Of a DNA stretch of 64,000 bases, positions 44,995 to 59,629 are shown in pieces. A model generated the notes under the pieces. The model searched no databases. It was given only the letters and a program-made list of their open reading frames with translations, and was not told the DNA's origin. The stretch is from Lysobacter daejeonensis GH1-9 (GTDB taxonomy: Bacteria > Pseudomonadota > Gammaproteobacteria > Xanthomonadales > Xanthomonadaceae): positions 1-64,000 of the forward strand of contig NZ_AVPU01000005.1 in NCBI RefSeq assembly GCF_000768355.1, written 5' to 3'. Each line of letters opens with the position of its first letter. Position 1 is the stretch's first letter. Position numbers and translations under genes: made by a program.

Positions 44995-46690
44995 TCGGGC
45001 AGGGGATGGCCCGCAAGGATCCGCCGGATGGCGTCAACGTCAGGTGGTTTCACCACATGGGCCTCGAAGCCGGCCTCGCGGGTGCGGGCCCGGTCCTCCG
45101 GCTGGCCCCAACCGGTGATGGCCACCAGCCGCAGCGTATCGCCATGGCGGTCCCGCAATGCACGGGCCACCTCATAGCCGCTGCGGCCGGGCATGCCGAT
45201 GTCGAGGAAGGCAAGGGTAGGTGCGTAGTTGTCCACCGCCGTCTCCACCGCCAGGGGGTCGTACAGGGCGATGGCGTCCTGTCCCAGGACGCGCAGCATC
45301 ATCGCCAGCGTGTCGGCGGAGTCGCGGTTGTCGTCCACCACCAGGATGCGGTGTCGAGGCAGCTTCGCGGGAGAGGGGGGCACCGGGGCATCGGTTGGTT
45401 TGGTGCTGTTGCACAGGGGCAGCAGCACCTCGAAGGTGGTGCCCTTGCCGGGGCCCGGGCTGGTCACGCTCACCTTGCCGCCGTGCATCTCGGTGAGCTG
45501 GCGCACAAGGGTGAGGCCGATTCCCAGACCGCCACGGGTGCGTTCCACGCCGGTGTCGACCTGACGGAACAGCTCGAACACGGTGTCGAGCTGGTCGGCG
45601 CTCAGGCCGATGCCCTGGTCGCTGATGCGGACCACGGCGGTGTCGTCCTCGCGATGGGCCTCCAGCTGGATCTGACCGCCGGGATCGGAATACTTGGCCG
45701 CATTGTTGAGTACGTTGGCGAAGACCTGCGCCAGCCGCTCGGGGTCGGCATGCAGCGGCAGTGCGTCAGTGGGCAGGATGGAGGTGAAGCGGTGGCGGCC
45801 GGTCTGGATGGCGGGGGTGGCGATCTCGATGGCGGTGGCCAGCACGTCGGCAAGGGTCGTGTCGCGCAGGCGCAGCACCAGCTTGCCGCGGGTGACGCGG
45901 GCCACGTCCAGCAGGTCGTCGATCAGGCGCACCAGGTGGTACATCTGCCGTTCCATGGTGTCCTGCAGCGGATCGGCGTGGCCGTCCAGTCCGATGCGTC
46001 GGATGGACAGGGCGTTCTGCAGTGGCGCCAGCGGGTTGCGCAGCTCGTGCGCCAGGGTGGCGAGGAACTCATCCTTGCGCTGGTCCGCATCGCGCAGTTG
46101 CTGCTCCATGCGTTGACGCTCGGCCACCTCGACCTGCAGCTCGGCGTTGCGCAGCGCCAGCGCCTCGTTGGCCTCGCGCAGCGATTGGTTGAGTGTCTCC
46201 AGTTGCGCGGCCTTTTCGCGCTGCAGGGCCTGGTTGTCCGCCGCCAGGCTCTCGTTGAGTGCCTGCAGTTCGCGCCGCTTGCGGTGCAACTCGGCCAGCA
46301 CCTCCACCTTGCTGCGCAGGATCTCAGGGATCACCGGCACCATCACGTAGTCCACCGCGCCGAGCTTGTAGCCGCGCAGGCGGTCCATGTCGGTCACGTT
46401 GACCGCGGTGACGAAGATGATGGGCGTCTTCTCGAAGCGCGGGTGCTGGTGGATCAGGCTGGCGGTCTCGAAGCCGTCCATCTCGGGCATGTTGACGTCA
46501 AGCAGGATCACCGCGAAATCGTCAGCCATGAGGCGCTTCAGCGCCTCCATGCCGGAGTTGACCGACACCAGGGTCTCGTTCAACGGCTCTAGGATCGTGC
46601 GGTACGTCAACAGGCGTCCCGGCTGGTCATCGACCAGCAGGATCTTCACCGGCGCCTGTGGCGCATCGGTGCCCATCGCGCTGGTCGGGG

Positions 46691-46706
<16 letters not shown>
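44991..46706 (-). CDS. hybrid histidine kinase REC-HisKA-HATPase-REC
   Basis: A 571-residue soluble hybrid kinase. The N-terminal receiver (18-135) has Asp70 but Y-V-M-V-P-V in place of the conserved K-P pair. A coiled coil (135-205) leads to HisKA with His220 (L-A-H-E-L-R-N-P-L), an intact ATP site ([22 protein letters not shown]) and a C-terminal receiver (about 450-565) with its own D and K. ATG at 46706 overlaps the end of the giant kinase gene by 16 nt; MGTDAPQ at 46676 is an alternative. Confidence 0.92.
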
Positions 46707-52138
<5,432 letters not shown>

Positions 52139-52480
52139 AAACGTCCCCTGGAAACAACGCTGTTGTTCAGGTAGGTGAAATTACCCCTATGGTCGTGAGG
52201 GTGGTGTTCACGGCGGGTGATGTCCGGGCCGGCCCGGAATACGTCGAAGCGGACTGTTGGTCGCCGGCTATTGCAGCGCTCTCGCTGGCACGCGATGCAC
52301 TCGATGGGGTGGATCTTGCGCCCCTTCTCGGAGGCACGGGGCAGCGCCTCTGGTCGGGGAGGGGTTCGGGGTCGAACAGTCGCGACAGCGAAAGTCCCAA
52401 GGGGTTCCCCCGGCACGGAATGCCGACGGTATCCGCTCCAACGCGGCCGGGCCCGTATTCGGCCAGCCGGTCGAAGCGGC
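52139..52480. other. 342-nt gap before the giant kinase gene
   Basis: No coding frame of convincing quality. It should contain the promoter of the giant kinase operon if that is separate from the MASE1 kinase gene; no clear promoter or terminator was found. Confidence 0.5.
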
Positions 52481-54175
52481 TCAGGTCGCCCGTTGCAGGA
52501 CCAGGGCGTGGATGCGCGAGCCGGGCCGTAGCTCGCCGACGTGCAGGCATCCGCCCAGAGCGAGCACCCGGTCCCGCATGGTGGTCAGCCCCCGGCCCTG
52601 CAGGAAGCAATCGGCGCCGCCGATACCGTCGTCGCGCACGTCGATGAAAAGCCACAGCATGCCGTGGCGCTGCTCAGCGCGAAGGCGCACGCTGCAGCGC
52701 GACGCCCGCGCATGGCGGACCACATTGGTCACCGCTTCCTGCACCAGCCGGTAGGCGGCAATCAGCTGCGTGTCACTGAAGTCGCCGAGCAGCCGCGCAT
52801 CGCCGGCCAGGTGGGTCTCGAAATGGAGACCGGCATCCTCGGCGAGCCTACGCACCGCACCTCGTTCGATGGCGGCATACAGCCCCATCTGGTCCAGCGC
52901 CGCAGGGCGCAGCGATTCCAGCACGCCGGAGATGTTCTGGCGCATGGCCTTGGTGAGGTCGAACAGCGGTGCAAGCGCGGCGGGCCTGCCGGCAGCATCG
53001 AAGTCGCGCTCGGCCAGCTTGAGGTGGGTCTGCAACGCAGTCAGGTTCTGGCCGAACTCGTCATGCAGCTCGCTGGCCAAGCGTCGCCTCTCGCGTTCCT
53101 CGGTGTGCAGGTTGCGCGCTGCCGCCAGGTACAGGTCGCGTGCCAACAGGTCGCTGCGCTCCCGCGCCTCGCGCAGTGTGCTCGCCTGCTGCCGGAGGTT
53201 GTCCATGCTTGCGCCCAGCAACAGCCCCATCGTGCCGGTGATGCCCAGGTAGGCCTGCATGCGGATCGGGTTGTACGCCGGTCGACCGAAATGGTCCTCC
53301 AGTGCGATGACCACGCTGGTGGCCAGGGTAGTCAGCAATGCCCCCCGCCAGCCATGCCGCATCGCGAATACCACCGTACCCACCAGCAGCAGCACGCGCA
53401 GCAGCTCGGACAGGTTGCTGCCGGGCTGTCGCAGCGCGACAAACAGGTACAGCGCGACCGCCGGCACGATCCACTGCAGCGCGCTCTGAAGGATGCGGGT
53501 TGATCCACCTCGGTTCTCCGCCGAAGTCAGCCAAGGCACGAAGGGCGCAACCAGCAGGATTGCGATGGCAGTGCCGAGCGCGTGGCTGATGACGAACGTG
53601 CCCAGGATCGCCACGTCGTCAGGGCCACCCAATGCGACGTAGTTGCCGCGCAGGTTGGCGCGAACGTCGCCCACGCGGCCTTCGGAAAGCACGTAGGCCA
53701 GATCCTTGCACGCCACCATCAGGCCGGAGACCAGGCCCCCAAGCAGCAATTGGACGATCCGCTCCGGTGGCATGGGGCCGGAGGGTGGCACTGCCAGCCT
53801 CCGCAGCACCAGCACCCCGGCCATCACCAGGAATGGCTCGAGCACGTTGCCGAGCACGTATTGCACCGGTCCTGGCCAATAGCCCAGGAAGCCATCCAGG
53901 ATGTCTCCTGTGTGCAACGCGACGATGATGCCGTTCACATGGCGGGCCGCGACGGTGGCGGCGCACAGCCAGGGCCACCAGCGTCGCGGCAGCCACCACA
54001 AGGCGGCGAAGAGGGCGCCATTGGCCATCAGCCAGTGGAAGAAACCCACCTGCAAGAGCACCAGGTACAGCGTGCCCATCACGAAGAACAGGCCGCTGCC
54101 ATACACCCAGTAGCGGGAATGCGGCACCGGCGTGTGATGCCAGGCGGAGTCCACTGGAGGGAGCGGCGGGTTCAT
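52481..54175 (-). CDS. MASE1-type sensor histidine kinase (HisKA_3)
   Basis: A 564-residue membrane kinase. The first ~325 residues hold about eight hydrophobic helices in a MASE1-like arrangement (F-A-A-L-W-W-L-P-R-R at 57-65). A short coiled coil leads to a HisKA_3 domain with His371 (L-A-S-E-L-H-D-E-F-G-Q-N), and a HATPase (E-A-V-T-N-V-V-R-H-A, D-D-G-I-G-G, G-R-G-L-T-T-M). This is the NarX/DesK class, which normally pairs with a NarL-type regulator; none is adjacent, so its partner is elsewhere. Confidence 0.87.
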   Translation of the reverse strand: MNPPLPPVDSAWHHTPVPHSRYWVYGSGLFFVMGTLYLVLLQVGFFHWLMANGALFAALWWLPRRWWPWLCAATVAARHVNGIIVALHTGDILDGFLGYWPGPVQYVLGNVLEPFLVMAGVLVLRRLAVPPSGPMPPERIVQLLLGGLVSGLMVACKDLAYVLSEGRVGDVRANLRGNYVALGGPDDVAILGTFVISHALGTAIAILLVAPFVPWLTSAENRGGSTRILQSALQWIVPAVALYLFVALRQPGSNLSELLRVLLLVGTVVFAMRHGWRGALLTTLATSVVIALEDHFGRPAYNPIRMQAYLGITGTMGLLLGASMDNLRQQASTLREARERSDLLARDLYLAAARNLHTEERERRRLASELHDEFGQNLTALQTHLKLAERDFDAAGRPAALAPLFDLTKAMRQNISGVLESLRPAALDQMGLYAAIERGAVRRLAEDAGLHFETHLAGDARLLGDFSDTQLIAAYRLVQEAVTNVVRHARASRCSVRLRAEQRHGMLWLFIDVRDDGIGGADCFLQGRGLTTMRDRVLALGGCLHVGELRPGSRIHALVLQRAT

Positions 54176-54223
54176 CCCGCTAGCCTAGCGTGACCGGCCA
54201 TGAAGGTGGATCTCGGGCCCGGA

Positions 54224-54256
54224 AAAGCGGAAGGCCGGCGTGTGGCCGGCCTTCCG
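54224..54256 (-). terminator. Rho-independent terminator after the M2 peptidase gene
   Basis: On the minus strand CGGAAGGCCGGC and GCCGGCCTTCCG form a perfect 12-bp stem with a 5-nt loop, followed by CTTTTCC. It lies 17 nt past the peptidase stop. Confidence 0.82.
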
Positions 54257-54272
54257 AGAAACGCTGGGCCGA

Positions 54273-56276
54273 TCAGCCCTGATTGGCGGGCGCCGCCGGA
54301 GCCGGCGTGGGCGCCTTGGCCGGCGCGGCGCTGGTAGCCGAGGCCTGCCAGCCGCAGGTGCGGCCTTCGTTCTGCTGCTTCAGCCAATCCTGCAGCGGGG
54401 CGAAGTACTCGAGCACGGCGGACGCATCCATCTTCTCGCCGCCAGTCAGTTCCTTCAGCGTCTTCTGCCAAGGCTGGCTGGCGCCCTTCGCCAGCATCGC
54501 CTGGAAGCGCTTGCCCGCCTCCGGATTGCCATAGAAGGAGCACTCGTGCAGCGGACCCTTGTAGCCGGCCGCATCGCACAGCGACTTGTAGAACTGGAAC
54601 TGCAGCACGTGCGCCAGGAAATAGCGGGTGTAAGGCGTGTTGCCCGGCACGTGGTACTTGGCGCCCGGATCGAAGAAGTCCTCGCCGCGCGCGGTGGCCG
54701 GAGCCACGCCCTGGTACTTGGCCTTCAGCTCCCACCACGCCTTGTTGTAGTTGCCCGGCTTGATCGAGCCGTCGAACACGCCCCAGCGCCAGCGGTCGAT
54801 CATCAGGCCGAACGGCAGGAACGACACCTTCGCCAGCGCCATGCGCATCTGCGCATTCACCAGTGCCTCGTTGCTCTGCTGCTGCTCGCCGACCAGGTCG
54901 ATCGACTGCAGGTACTTGGGCGTCATCGACAACACGATGGTGTCGCCGATGGCCTCGTGGAAGCCATCATGCGCGCCCTGCTGGAACAGCGGCGGCAGCT
55001 TGTTGTAAGCCGTGTAGTAATACACGTGGCCCAGCTCGTGGTAGATCGTGGTGAAGTCTTCCTCGTTGGGCTTGATGCACATCTTGGTGCGCACGTCGCC
55101 GGCCATGTTCATGTCCCACGCGCTGGCGTGGCAGACCACGTCGCGATCACGCGGCTTGATGAACTGGGTCTTGGACCAGTAGCTCTCAGGCAGCTTGGGC
55201 ATGCCCAGCGAGGTGTAGAAGTCCTGCGCGCGCTCGGTCATCGAACGCGCCACCGCGGTCTGCGCGGCGTGCTCGATCTCCGCCAGGTCCGTCGGCGAAC
55301 GCTCGCCGGGGCGCTTGGCCAGTTCGGCATCGTAGGCCGTGCGGTACTGCGCCTGCAGCGCGCTGGTGATGTCCAGGCTGCCGGCGTTGGGGTACGGCGC
55401 CAGCACGTCCCAGAGGTTGCCCCAGTCCTGCTGCCACATGTTGCCCATCAGGTGTGCGGGCAGCATGCCGCCAGCCACGTGACCCTTGTCCGCGCCGTAT
55501 TTGGCATCCAGGCGGGTGCCGGCGTAGCAGTGCAGCTGCTCGTACAGTGGCTTGACCTGGCCCCACAGGCGGTCGGTTTCCGCCGCGATCTCGGTGGGGG
55601 TCATGTCATAGCCCGAACGCCACATCTCGCCGGCGTCGGCAAAGCCCATTTCCTTGGCGCCCTCGTTCACCAGCTCGACGAAGCGGGTGTAGTCCTTGCG
55701 CATCGGCTGGGCAATGGTGTGCCAGCCCTGCCAGGCATCGAGCTGTGCGGTGTAGTCGCGGCTGTTGCGCAGTACGTCCTCAAGCTCACCCAGTTGGCGG
55801 CACTGCTTGGCTTCACCTTCACCCGTGCAGTACGTGCCCGAGCCGTACATACCCTCCATCTTGGTGGCGATCTTGGTCAGCTCGGCCAGCTTGGCCGGGT
55901 CCTTCGGCGCAGGCATCGCGGTGGCCAGCTTCAGCAGGTGGATGGCGCGCGCGGTCTCAGGCGACATCTCCTTGCCTTCGAACTTGCGTGCCTGCTCGAT
56001 CCAGCTGTTGAGCTGCGTCAGGTAGCGCTCGTTGGCCTTGGCTGCCAGCAACTGGCTGTCGTCATTGATGTAGGTGGACGACAGCCATTGCGCGGCGGTC
56101 AGCTCCGGGTACATGGCCAGGTACTCGGCATTGACCCGGGCGATGAACTGGTCGGCGGTCTCGCCGGCTGGCGCGGTGGACGCGGCACCGCTCGGCGAGG
56201 GTTCCTTCTTGCAACCGGCCATGCCCAGCACGGCGGCGGTCACGCCGAGTGCTAGCAGCGTACGAATCGGGGTCAT
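54273..56276 (-). CDS. M2 family metallopeptidase lipoprotein (ACE homologue)
   Basis: A 667-residue peptidyl-dipeptidase related to angiotensin-converting enzyme. The signal peptide ends in a lipobox-like G-M-A-G-C (Cys22), predicting a lipid-anchored envelope enzyme. The zinc site is Y-H-E-L-G-H-V (His413, Glu414, His417) with Glu441 in H-E-A-I-G-D. The end is an Ala/Pro-rich tail. Xanthomonas has such ACE-like enzymes. ATG at 56276 suits GAGG 9 nt upstream better than the ATG at 56282. Confidence 0.92.
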   Translation of the reverse strand: MTPIRTLLALGVTAAVLGMAGCKKEPSPSGAASTAPAGETADQFIARVNAEYLAMYPELTAAQWLSSTYINDDSQLLAAKANERYLTQLNSWIEQARKFEGKEMSPETARAIHLLKLATAMPAPKDPAKLAELTKIATKMEGMYGSGTYCTGEGEAKQCRQLGELEDVLRNSRDYTAQLDAWQGWHTIAQPMRKDYTRFVELVNEGAKEMGFADAGEMWRSGYDMTPTEIAAETDRLWGQVKPLYEQLHCYAGTRLDAKYGADKGHVAGGMLPAHLMGNMWQQDWGNLWDVLAPYPNAGSLDITSALQAQYRTAYDAELAKRPGERSPTDLAEIEHAAQTAVARSMTERAQDFYTSLGMPKLPESYWSKTQFIKPRDRDVVCHASAWDMNMAGDVRTKMCIKPNEEDFTTIYHELGHVYYYTAYNKLPPLFQQGAHDGFHEAIGDTIVLSMTPKYLQSIDLVGEQQQSNEALVNAQMRMALAKVSFLPFGLMIDRWRWGVFDGSIKPGNYNKAWWELKAKYQGVAPATARGEDFFDPGAKYHVPGNTPYTRYFLAHVLQFQFYKSLCDAAGYKGPLHECSFYGNPEAGKRFQAMLAKGASQPWQKTLKELTGGEKMDASAVLEYFAPLQDWLKQQNEGRTCGWQASATSAAPAKAPTPAPAAPANQG

Positions 56277-56472
56277 GCGCATGTTCCTCAAGGTGCGGAC
56301 GCGCCGGGGCGCTGGTCCGCGAAGGCTAGAGGGCACTGGAGGATGGCGCAAGTCGCGCGGCGGCGGGGGCGGGGTAGCGTGACGCGGGGCACGTCGTGAC
56401 CGTGCCTTGCATGATGCCCGCTGCGATGGGCATCACGTTGGCGCTACGTGTTGGCCGTTGGGTCGGGGCGGA

Positions 56473-56952
56473 TCACGCCGGCAGGCTGGCGCGGCGGGCT
56501 TCGCGGTCGGCGAGGCCGCGTTCATGCAGCCAGTCCCAGGCCAACGCGGCGTCATCGTGGAAGTAGGCCGATGCCGAGCCCAGTCGGAACGTGTAGCCCC
56601 AGGCGTCCATGTCCGCGAGCACCCGTTCACGCCCCACGCCGGGCAGTTCATCGCCCAGCAACGCCTGCAGCACGCACACCGCATCCTCCTCCTCGATGGA
56701 ATCGGTGGCGTCGGTATGTACCTGTGCCCGGCGCTCGGGGGGTAGCACGATCAGGTGGCAGGCTTCGTGCAACAGCGAGTGCACCGGCGTGTCCGCGCGT
56801 GCGTAGACCTGTGTGCCGATCAGCCCTGCTTCACATTCGCCCCAGTAACTGCCAGGAATGGGCTCGCCGTCCCCGACGCGATGCAGCGTCAGGCCATAGC
56901 GGGCAAGCAGGGCGACGGGCGCCTCGAAGCCGATGTCGGCCAGGGTGAGCAT
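56473..56952 (-). CDS. small zincin-like protein of unknown function
   Basis: A 159-residue cytoplasmic protein. S-L-L-H-E-A-C-H-L-I-V gives an HExxH motif (His62, Glu63, His66), with acidic residues at 87-89 (I-E-E-E-D) that could supply the third ligand. The region before it resembles the strand and helix entering a minimal gluzincin fold. No family name is recognised. It starts 38 nt downstream of minE on the same strand and may be read with the min operon. Peptidase activity is inferred from the motif only. Confidence 0.72.
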   Translation of the reverse strand: MLTLADIGFEAPVALLARYGLTLHRVGDGEPIPGSYWGECEAGLIGTQVYARADTPVHSLLHEACHLIVLPPERRAQVHTDATDSIEEEDAVCVLQALLGDELPGVGRERVLADMDAWGYTFRLGSASAYFHDDAALAWDWLHERGLADREARRASLPA

Positions 56953-56990
56953 GGGACGGGGCGGTGGTCTCGAACCACCGCCTTGATCAG

Positions 56991-57254
56991 TCAGGCCTGC
57001 GCGGGGGTTTCCGGCAGTGCCACGGAGATGTCGAGCACCTTGTTGTCGCCTTCGCCGATCAGGTCCACCTTGACTGCCTCGGCGTCAACCTTCACGTACT
57101 TGCGGATCACTTCCAGCAGCTCGCGCTGCAGCATAGGCAGGTAATCGGGGCTGTTGCCACGACCGGAGCGCTCGTGGGCGACAATGATGCGCAGGCGGTC
57201 CTTGGCGACCGATGCGGTCTGCTTCTTGGTCAGCAGGAAATCGAACAGACCCAT
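56991..57254 (-). CDS. minE: cell division topological specificity factor MinE
   Basis: MinE stimulates MinD ATPase and drives MinCD pole-to-pole oscillation. The 87 residues begin M-G-L-F-D-F-L-L (membrane-contact helix) and contain the [13 protein letters not shown] anti-MinCD segment and [12 protein letters not shown]. The ATG at 57254 is 6 nt after GGAGG; the ATG at 57257 would leave only 3 nt. The minD stop overlaps this start region, so the genes are coupled. Confidence 0.95.
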   Translation of the reverse strand: MGLFDFLLTKKQTASVAKDRLRIIVAHERSGRGNSPDYLPMLQRELLEVIRKYVKVDAEAVKVDLIGEGDNKVLDISVALPETPAQA

Positions 57255-57256
57255 CA

Positions 57257-58066
57257 TCAACCTCCGAAGATCTTGGCCAGGATGCCCTTCTTCTCAACGG
57301 TGACGAAGCGCATCGGGCGGCTGTCACCCAGCAGGCGGGCGACTGCGTCGTCGTAGGCCTGCGCGGCGTCCGACGTGGTTTCCAGGATCACCGGTTCGCC
57401 CTTGTTGGAGGCATTGAGCACGTCGCCCGACTCGGGGATCACGCCGACGGTCTTGAGGCCCAGGATCTCCTCGACGTCGCCCACGCTGAGCATCTCGCCG
57501 GTTTCCACGCGCTTGGGGCTGTAGCGGGTCAGCAGCAGGTGTTCCTTCACGCGGTCGCCGTTCTCGGCCCTCTTCGTCTTGGACGAGAGCAGGCCCAGGA
57601 TGCGGTCGGAGTCGCGCACCGAGGACACTTCCGGGTTGACCACCACCACTGCCTGGTCGGCGAAGTACATGGCCAGGAACGCGCCCTTCTCGATGCCGGC
57701 GGGCGAGTCGCACAGGATGTAGTCGAAGCCTTCGTCGGCCAGGTCCTTCAGAACCTTCTCGACGCCTTCCTTGGTCAGTGCGTCCTTGTCGCGGGTCTGC
57801 GACGCGGCCAGCACGAACAGGTTCTCGAAGCGCTTGTCCTTGATCAGCGCCTGCTTCAGCGAAGCCTCGCCGTTGACGACGTTGACGAAGTCGTACACCA
57901 CGCGGCGTTCGCAGCCCATGATCAGGTCGAGGTTGCGCAGGCCCACGTCGAAATCGATGACAGCGACCTTGTGACCGCGGCGCGCGAGGCCGCAGGCGAT
58001 GCTGGCGCTGCTGGTGGTCTTGCCGACGCCGCCTTTGCCCGACGTGACTACGATGATTTCGGCCAA
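57257..58066 (-). CDS. minD: septum-site-determining ATPase MinD
   Basis: MinD is the membrane-cycling ATPase that carries MinC. The 269 residues start at TTG 58066 (L-A-E-I-I-V-V-T-S) with GGAGG 8 nt upstream. They hold the deviant Walker [20 protein letters not shown], and the C-terminal amphipathic membrane helix [11 protein letters not shown]. The open frame continues upstream, but no other start has a ribosome site. Confidence 0.97.
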   Translation of the reverse strand: MAEIIVVTSGKGGVGKTTSSASIACGLARRGHKVAVIDFDVGLRNLDLIMGCERRVVYDFVNVVNGEASLKQALIKDKRFENLFVLAASQTRDKDALTKEGVEKVLKDLADEGFDYILCDSPAGIEKGAFLAMYFADQAVVVVNPEVSSVRDSDRILGLLSSKTKRAENGDRVKEHLLLTRYSPKRVETGEMLSVGDVEEILGLKTVGVIPESGDVLNASNKGEPVILETTSDAAQAYDDAVARLLGDSRPMRFVTVEKKGILAKIFGG

Positions 58067-58091
58067 GTGATGTTCCTCCGGTGAAGCGGCG

Positions 58092-58859
58092 TCAATCCAA
58101 CGCCGCGAGTTTGAGTTGCCCGTCTTCGAGCCAGACCTGCACGGCCTTGCCGTAGAGGTCCTTGGGGATGTCTTCCAGCACCTTGTAATGCCCGGCCACC
58201 GCGACGAGTTCCGCATGGAACTCGCGGCAGAAGATCCGGGCCTTCTCATTGCCTTGCGCGCCGGCCAGTGCGCGACCGCGCAGCGGGCCGTAGATGTGCA
58301 CCGAGCCGTCGGCAATGACTTCCGCACCGGCCCCCACCGAAGACAGCACGGTCAGGTCGCGGTTGTCGGCGTAGACCTGCTGGCCCGAGCGCACCGGTGC
58401 AGCATGCATCATCCCGGGCTGGCCTGCATGCGGCGCTGCGGTGGCCTTGGCGGGGGCAGGTTCGGGTTCCGGGTCGCGCCGGGCCGGAACCGGGGCGGGA
58501 GGCGCCTCGTCGCCGCGCTCGTACTGGGCGCGGAACTTGGCCAGCAGCGGCAGGCCCAGGGCCTCGGCCAGGCGTTCGGTTTCGCTGGTGCCGTAGGCGA
58601 TGGCCACCGGCAGGACGCCTGCCTCGCGCAGGCCATCCATCAGCGCCTGCGCGGTCGCCGCGTTGGGCACCTGCGGCAGGCCACCGAAGTCCAGCACCAC
58701 GGCGGCGCGCTGGAACAGCTTGGGCGCGCGCTGCACCCGGCTGCGCATTTCCTCGACCAATCGCGGCACATCCAGCGTGCGCACGCGCAGGTTGGCGATG
58801 CCCACCTGGCCGATCTTCAGTTCGCCTGCCTGTTCGTAATCGAACGCGTTTGCACTCAT
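58092..58859 (-). CDS. minC: septum-site-determining protein MinC
   Basis: MinC blocks FtsZ assembly away from mid-cell. The 255 residues have an N-terminal inhibitory domain (1-100), a Pro/Ala-rich linker (about 115-145) and a C-terminal beta-helix domain (Y-A-D-N-R-D-L-T-V-L, A-E-V-I-A-D-G-S-V-H-I-Y-G-P-L-R-G-R-A). Its ATG at 58859 overlaps the GNAT gene stop by 4 nt (ATGA). minD starts 25 nt after its stop. Confidence 0.95.
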   Translation of the reverse strand: MSANAFDYEQAGELKIGQVGIANLRVRTLDVPRLVEEMRSRVQRAPKLFQRAAVVLDFGGLPQVPNAATAQALMDGLREAGVLPVAIAYGTSETERLAEALGLPLLAKFRAQYERGDEAPPAPVPARRDPEPEPAPAKATAAPHAGQPGMMHAAPVRSGQQVYADNRDLTVLSSVGAGAEVIADGSVHIYGPLRGRALAGAQGNEKARIFCREFHAELVAVAGHYKVLEDIPKDLYGKAVQVWLEDGQLKLAALD

Positions 58860-59455
58860 GGGCACGTCCCCGTGAGCCGCCGCGCGGTGATCGCACTGCG
58901 TGGCTGGGTGATCCAGGGCTCATGGGGAAGGGCATCGCCGTAGGTCTCGTGGACCCACGCATAGCTGCACAGGGGCTTCATCAGCATCGCGGCGCGCACG
59001 CCGGTTTCCTCCATGAGGTGCTGGCCGACTTCGCGGAAACCGAAGCTGCCGTGGAACAGCAGCACCGGGTCGTTGGTGCCTTCGAGGAACACTTCGCACG
59101 CCATCTGCGGGTAGCGCAGTTCAGCGTAGCTCTGGGCGTCGGCATAGAACGCGCGACCCACGCCGCCGCCGCGGCGACGGCTGGCCACCACGATGCGGTC
59201 GATGTAGAAGAACTCCGGGTACCGCTCGCGGAACCAGCGGAAGTTGCTGCTGTCGTGGTTGGCGTGGCTGCCGAACCCGATCAGGAAGCCGGCGAGCGTG
59301 CCATCGCGCTCGGCGACGCGGAAGTACTCGGCGTTCTCGTAGAGGTGGCGGAGTCTTGCGGCATCCAGCGGTAGGATCGCAGGTCCGGCGGCATTGTTCA
59401 GTGCTAGGACGGAATCCAGCTCGTGCTCACGCACGTCGCGGACGACGATCGACAT
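58856..59455 (-). CDS. GNAT acetyltransferase, first gene of the min operon
   Basis: A 199-residue GNAT-fold acetyltransferase. The acetyl-CoA loop is in V-A-S-R-R-R-G-G-G-V-G-R-A-F-Y, preceded by the F-F-Y-I-D-R-I-V strand; the C-terminal part has G-S-F-G-F-R-E-V-G-Q. ATG at 59455 gives a normal GNAT start; the longer frame adds an Arg-rich leader. The 4-nt overlap with minC implies translational coupling. The substrate is unknown. Confidence 0.87.
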   Translation of the reverse strand: MSIVVRDVREHELDSVLALNNAAGPAILPLDAARLRHLYENAEYFRVAERDGTLAGFLIGFGSHANHDSSNFRWFRERYPEFFYIDRIVVASRRRGGGVGRAFYADAQSYAELRYPQMACEVFLEGTNDPVLLFHGSFGFREVGQHLMEETGVRAAMLMKPLCSYAWVHETYGDALPHEPWITQPRSAITARRLTGTCP

Positions 59456-59629
59456 TCCGGGCTCCAGTGTTTCGTGGGGCGGGGCATGGTGCTGCCCGGC
59501 GGTCGCGATTATCGCATGGTCCCAGAACCGGAGCGACCGGGGCGTGGGCGCCCGTCCCGGGAAGATTTCCCTGTTCAGCCATGACTTTCGGGCGGCACGG
59601 CGGCGCCGGGATGCCGCTACGATGCGGAT

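Noticed and set aside
56960-56982. tRNA-like T-arm hairpin (stem GGCGGTGG, loop TCTCGAA) between minE and the zincin-like gene
   Set aside because: It looks like a T-arm on the minus strand, but there is no acceptor stem, D-arm or anticodon arm around it and no CCA. At most a hairpin in the minE mRNA.
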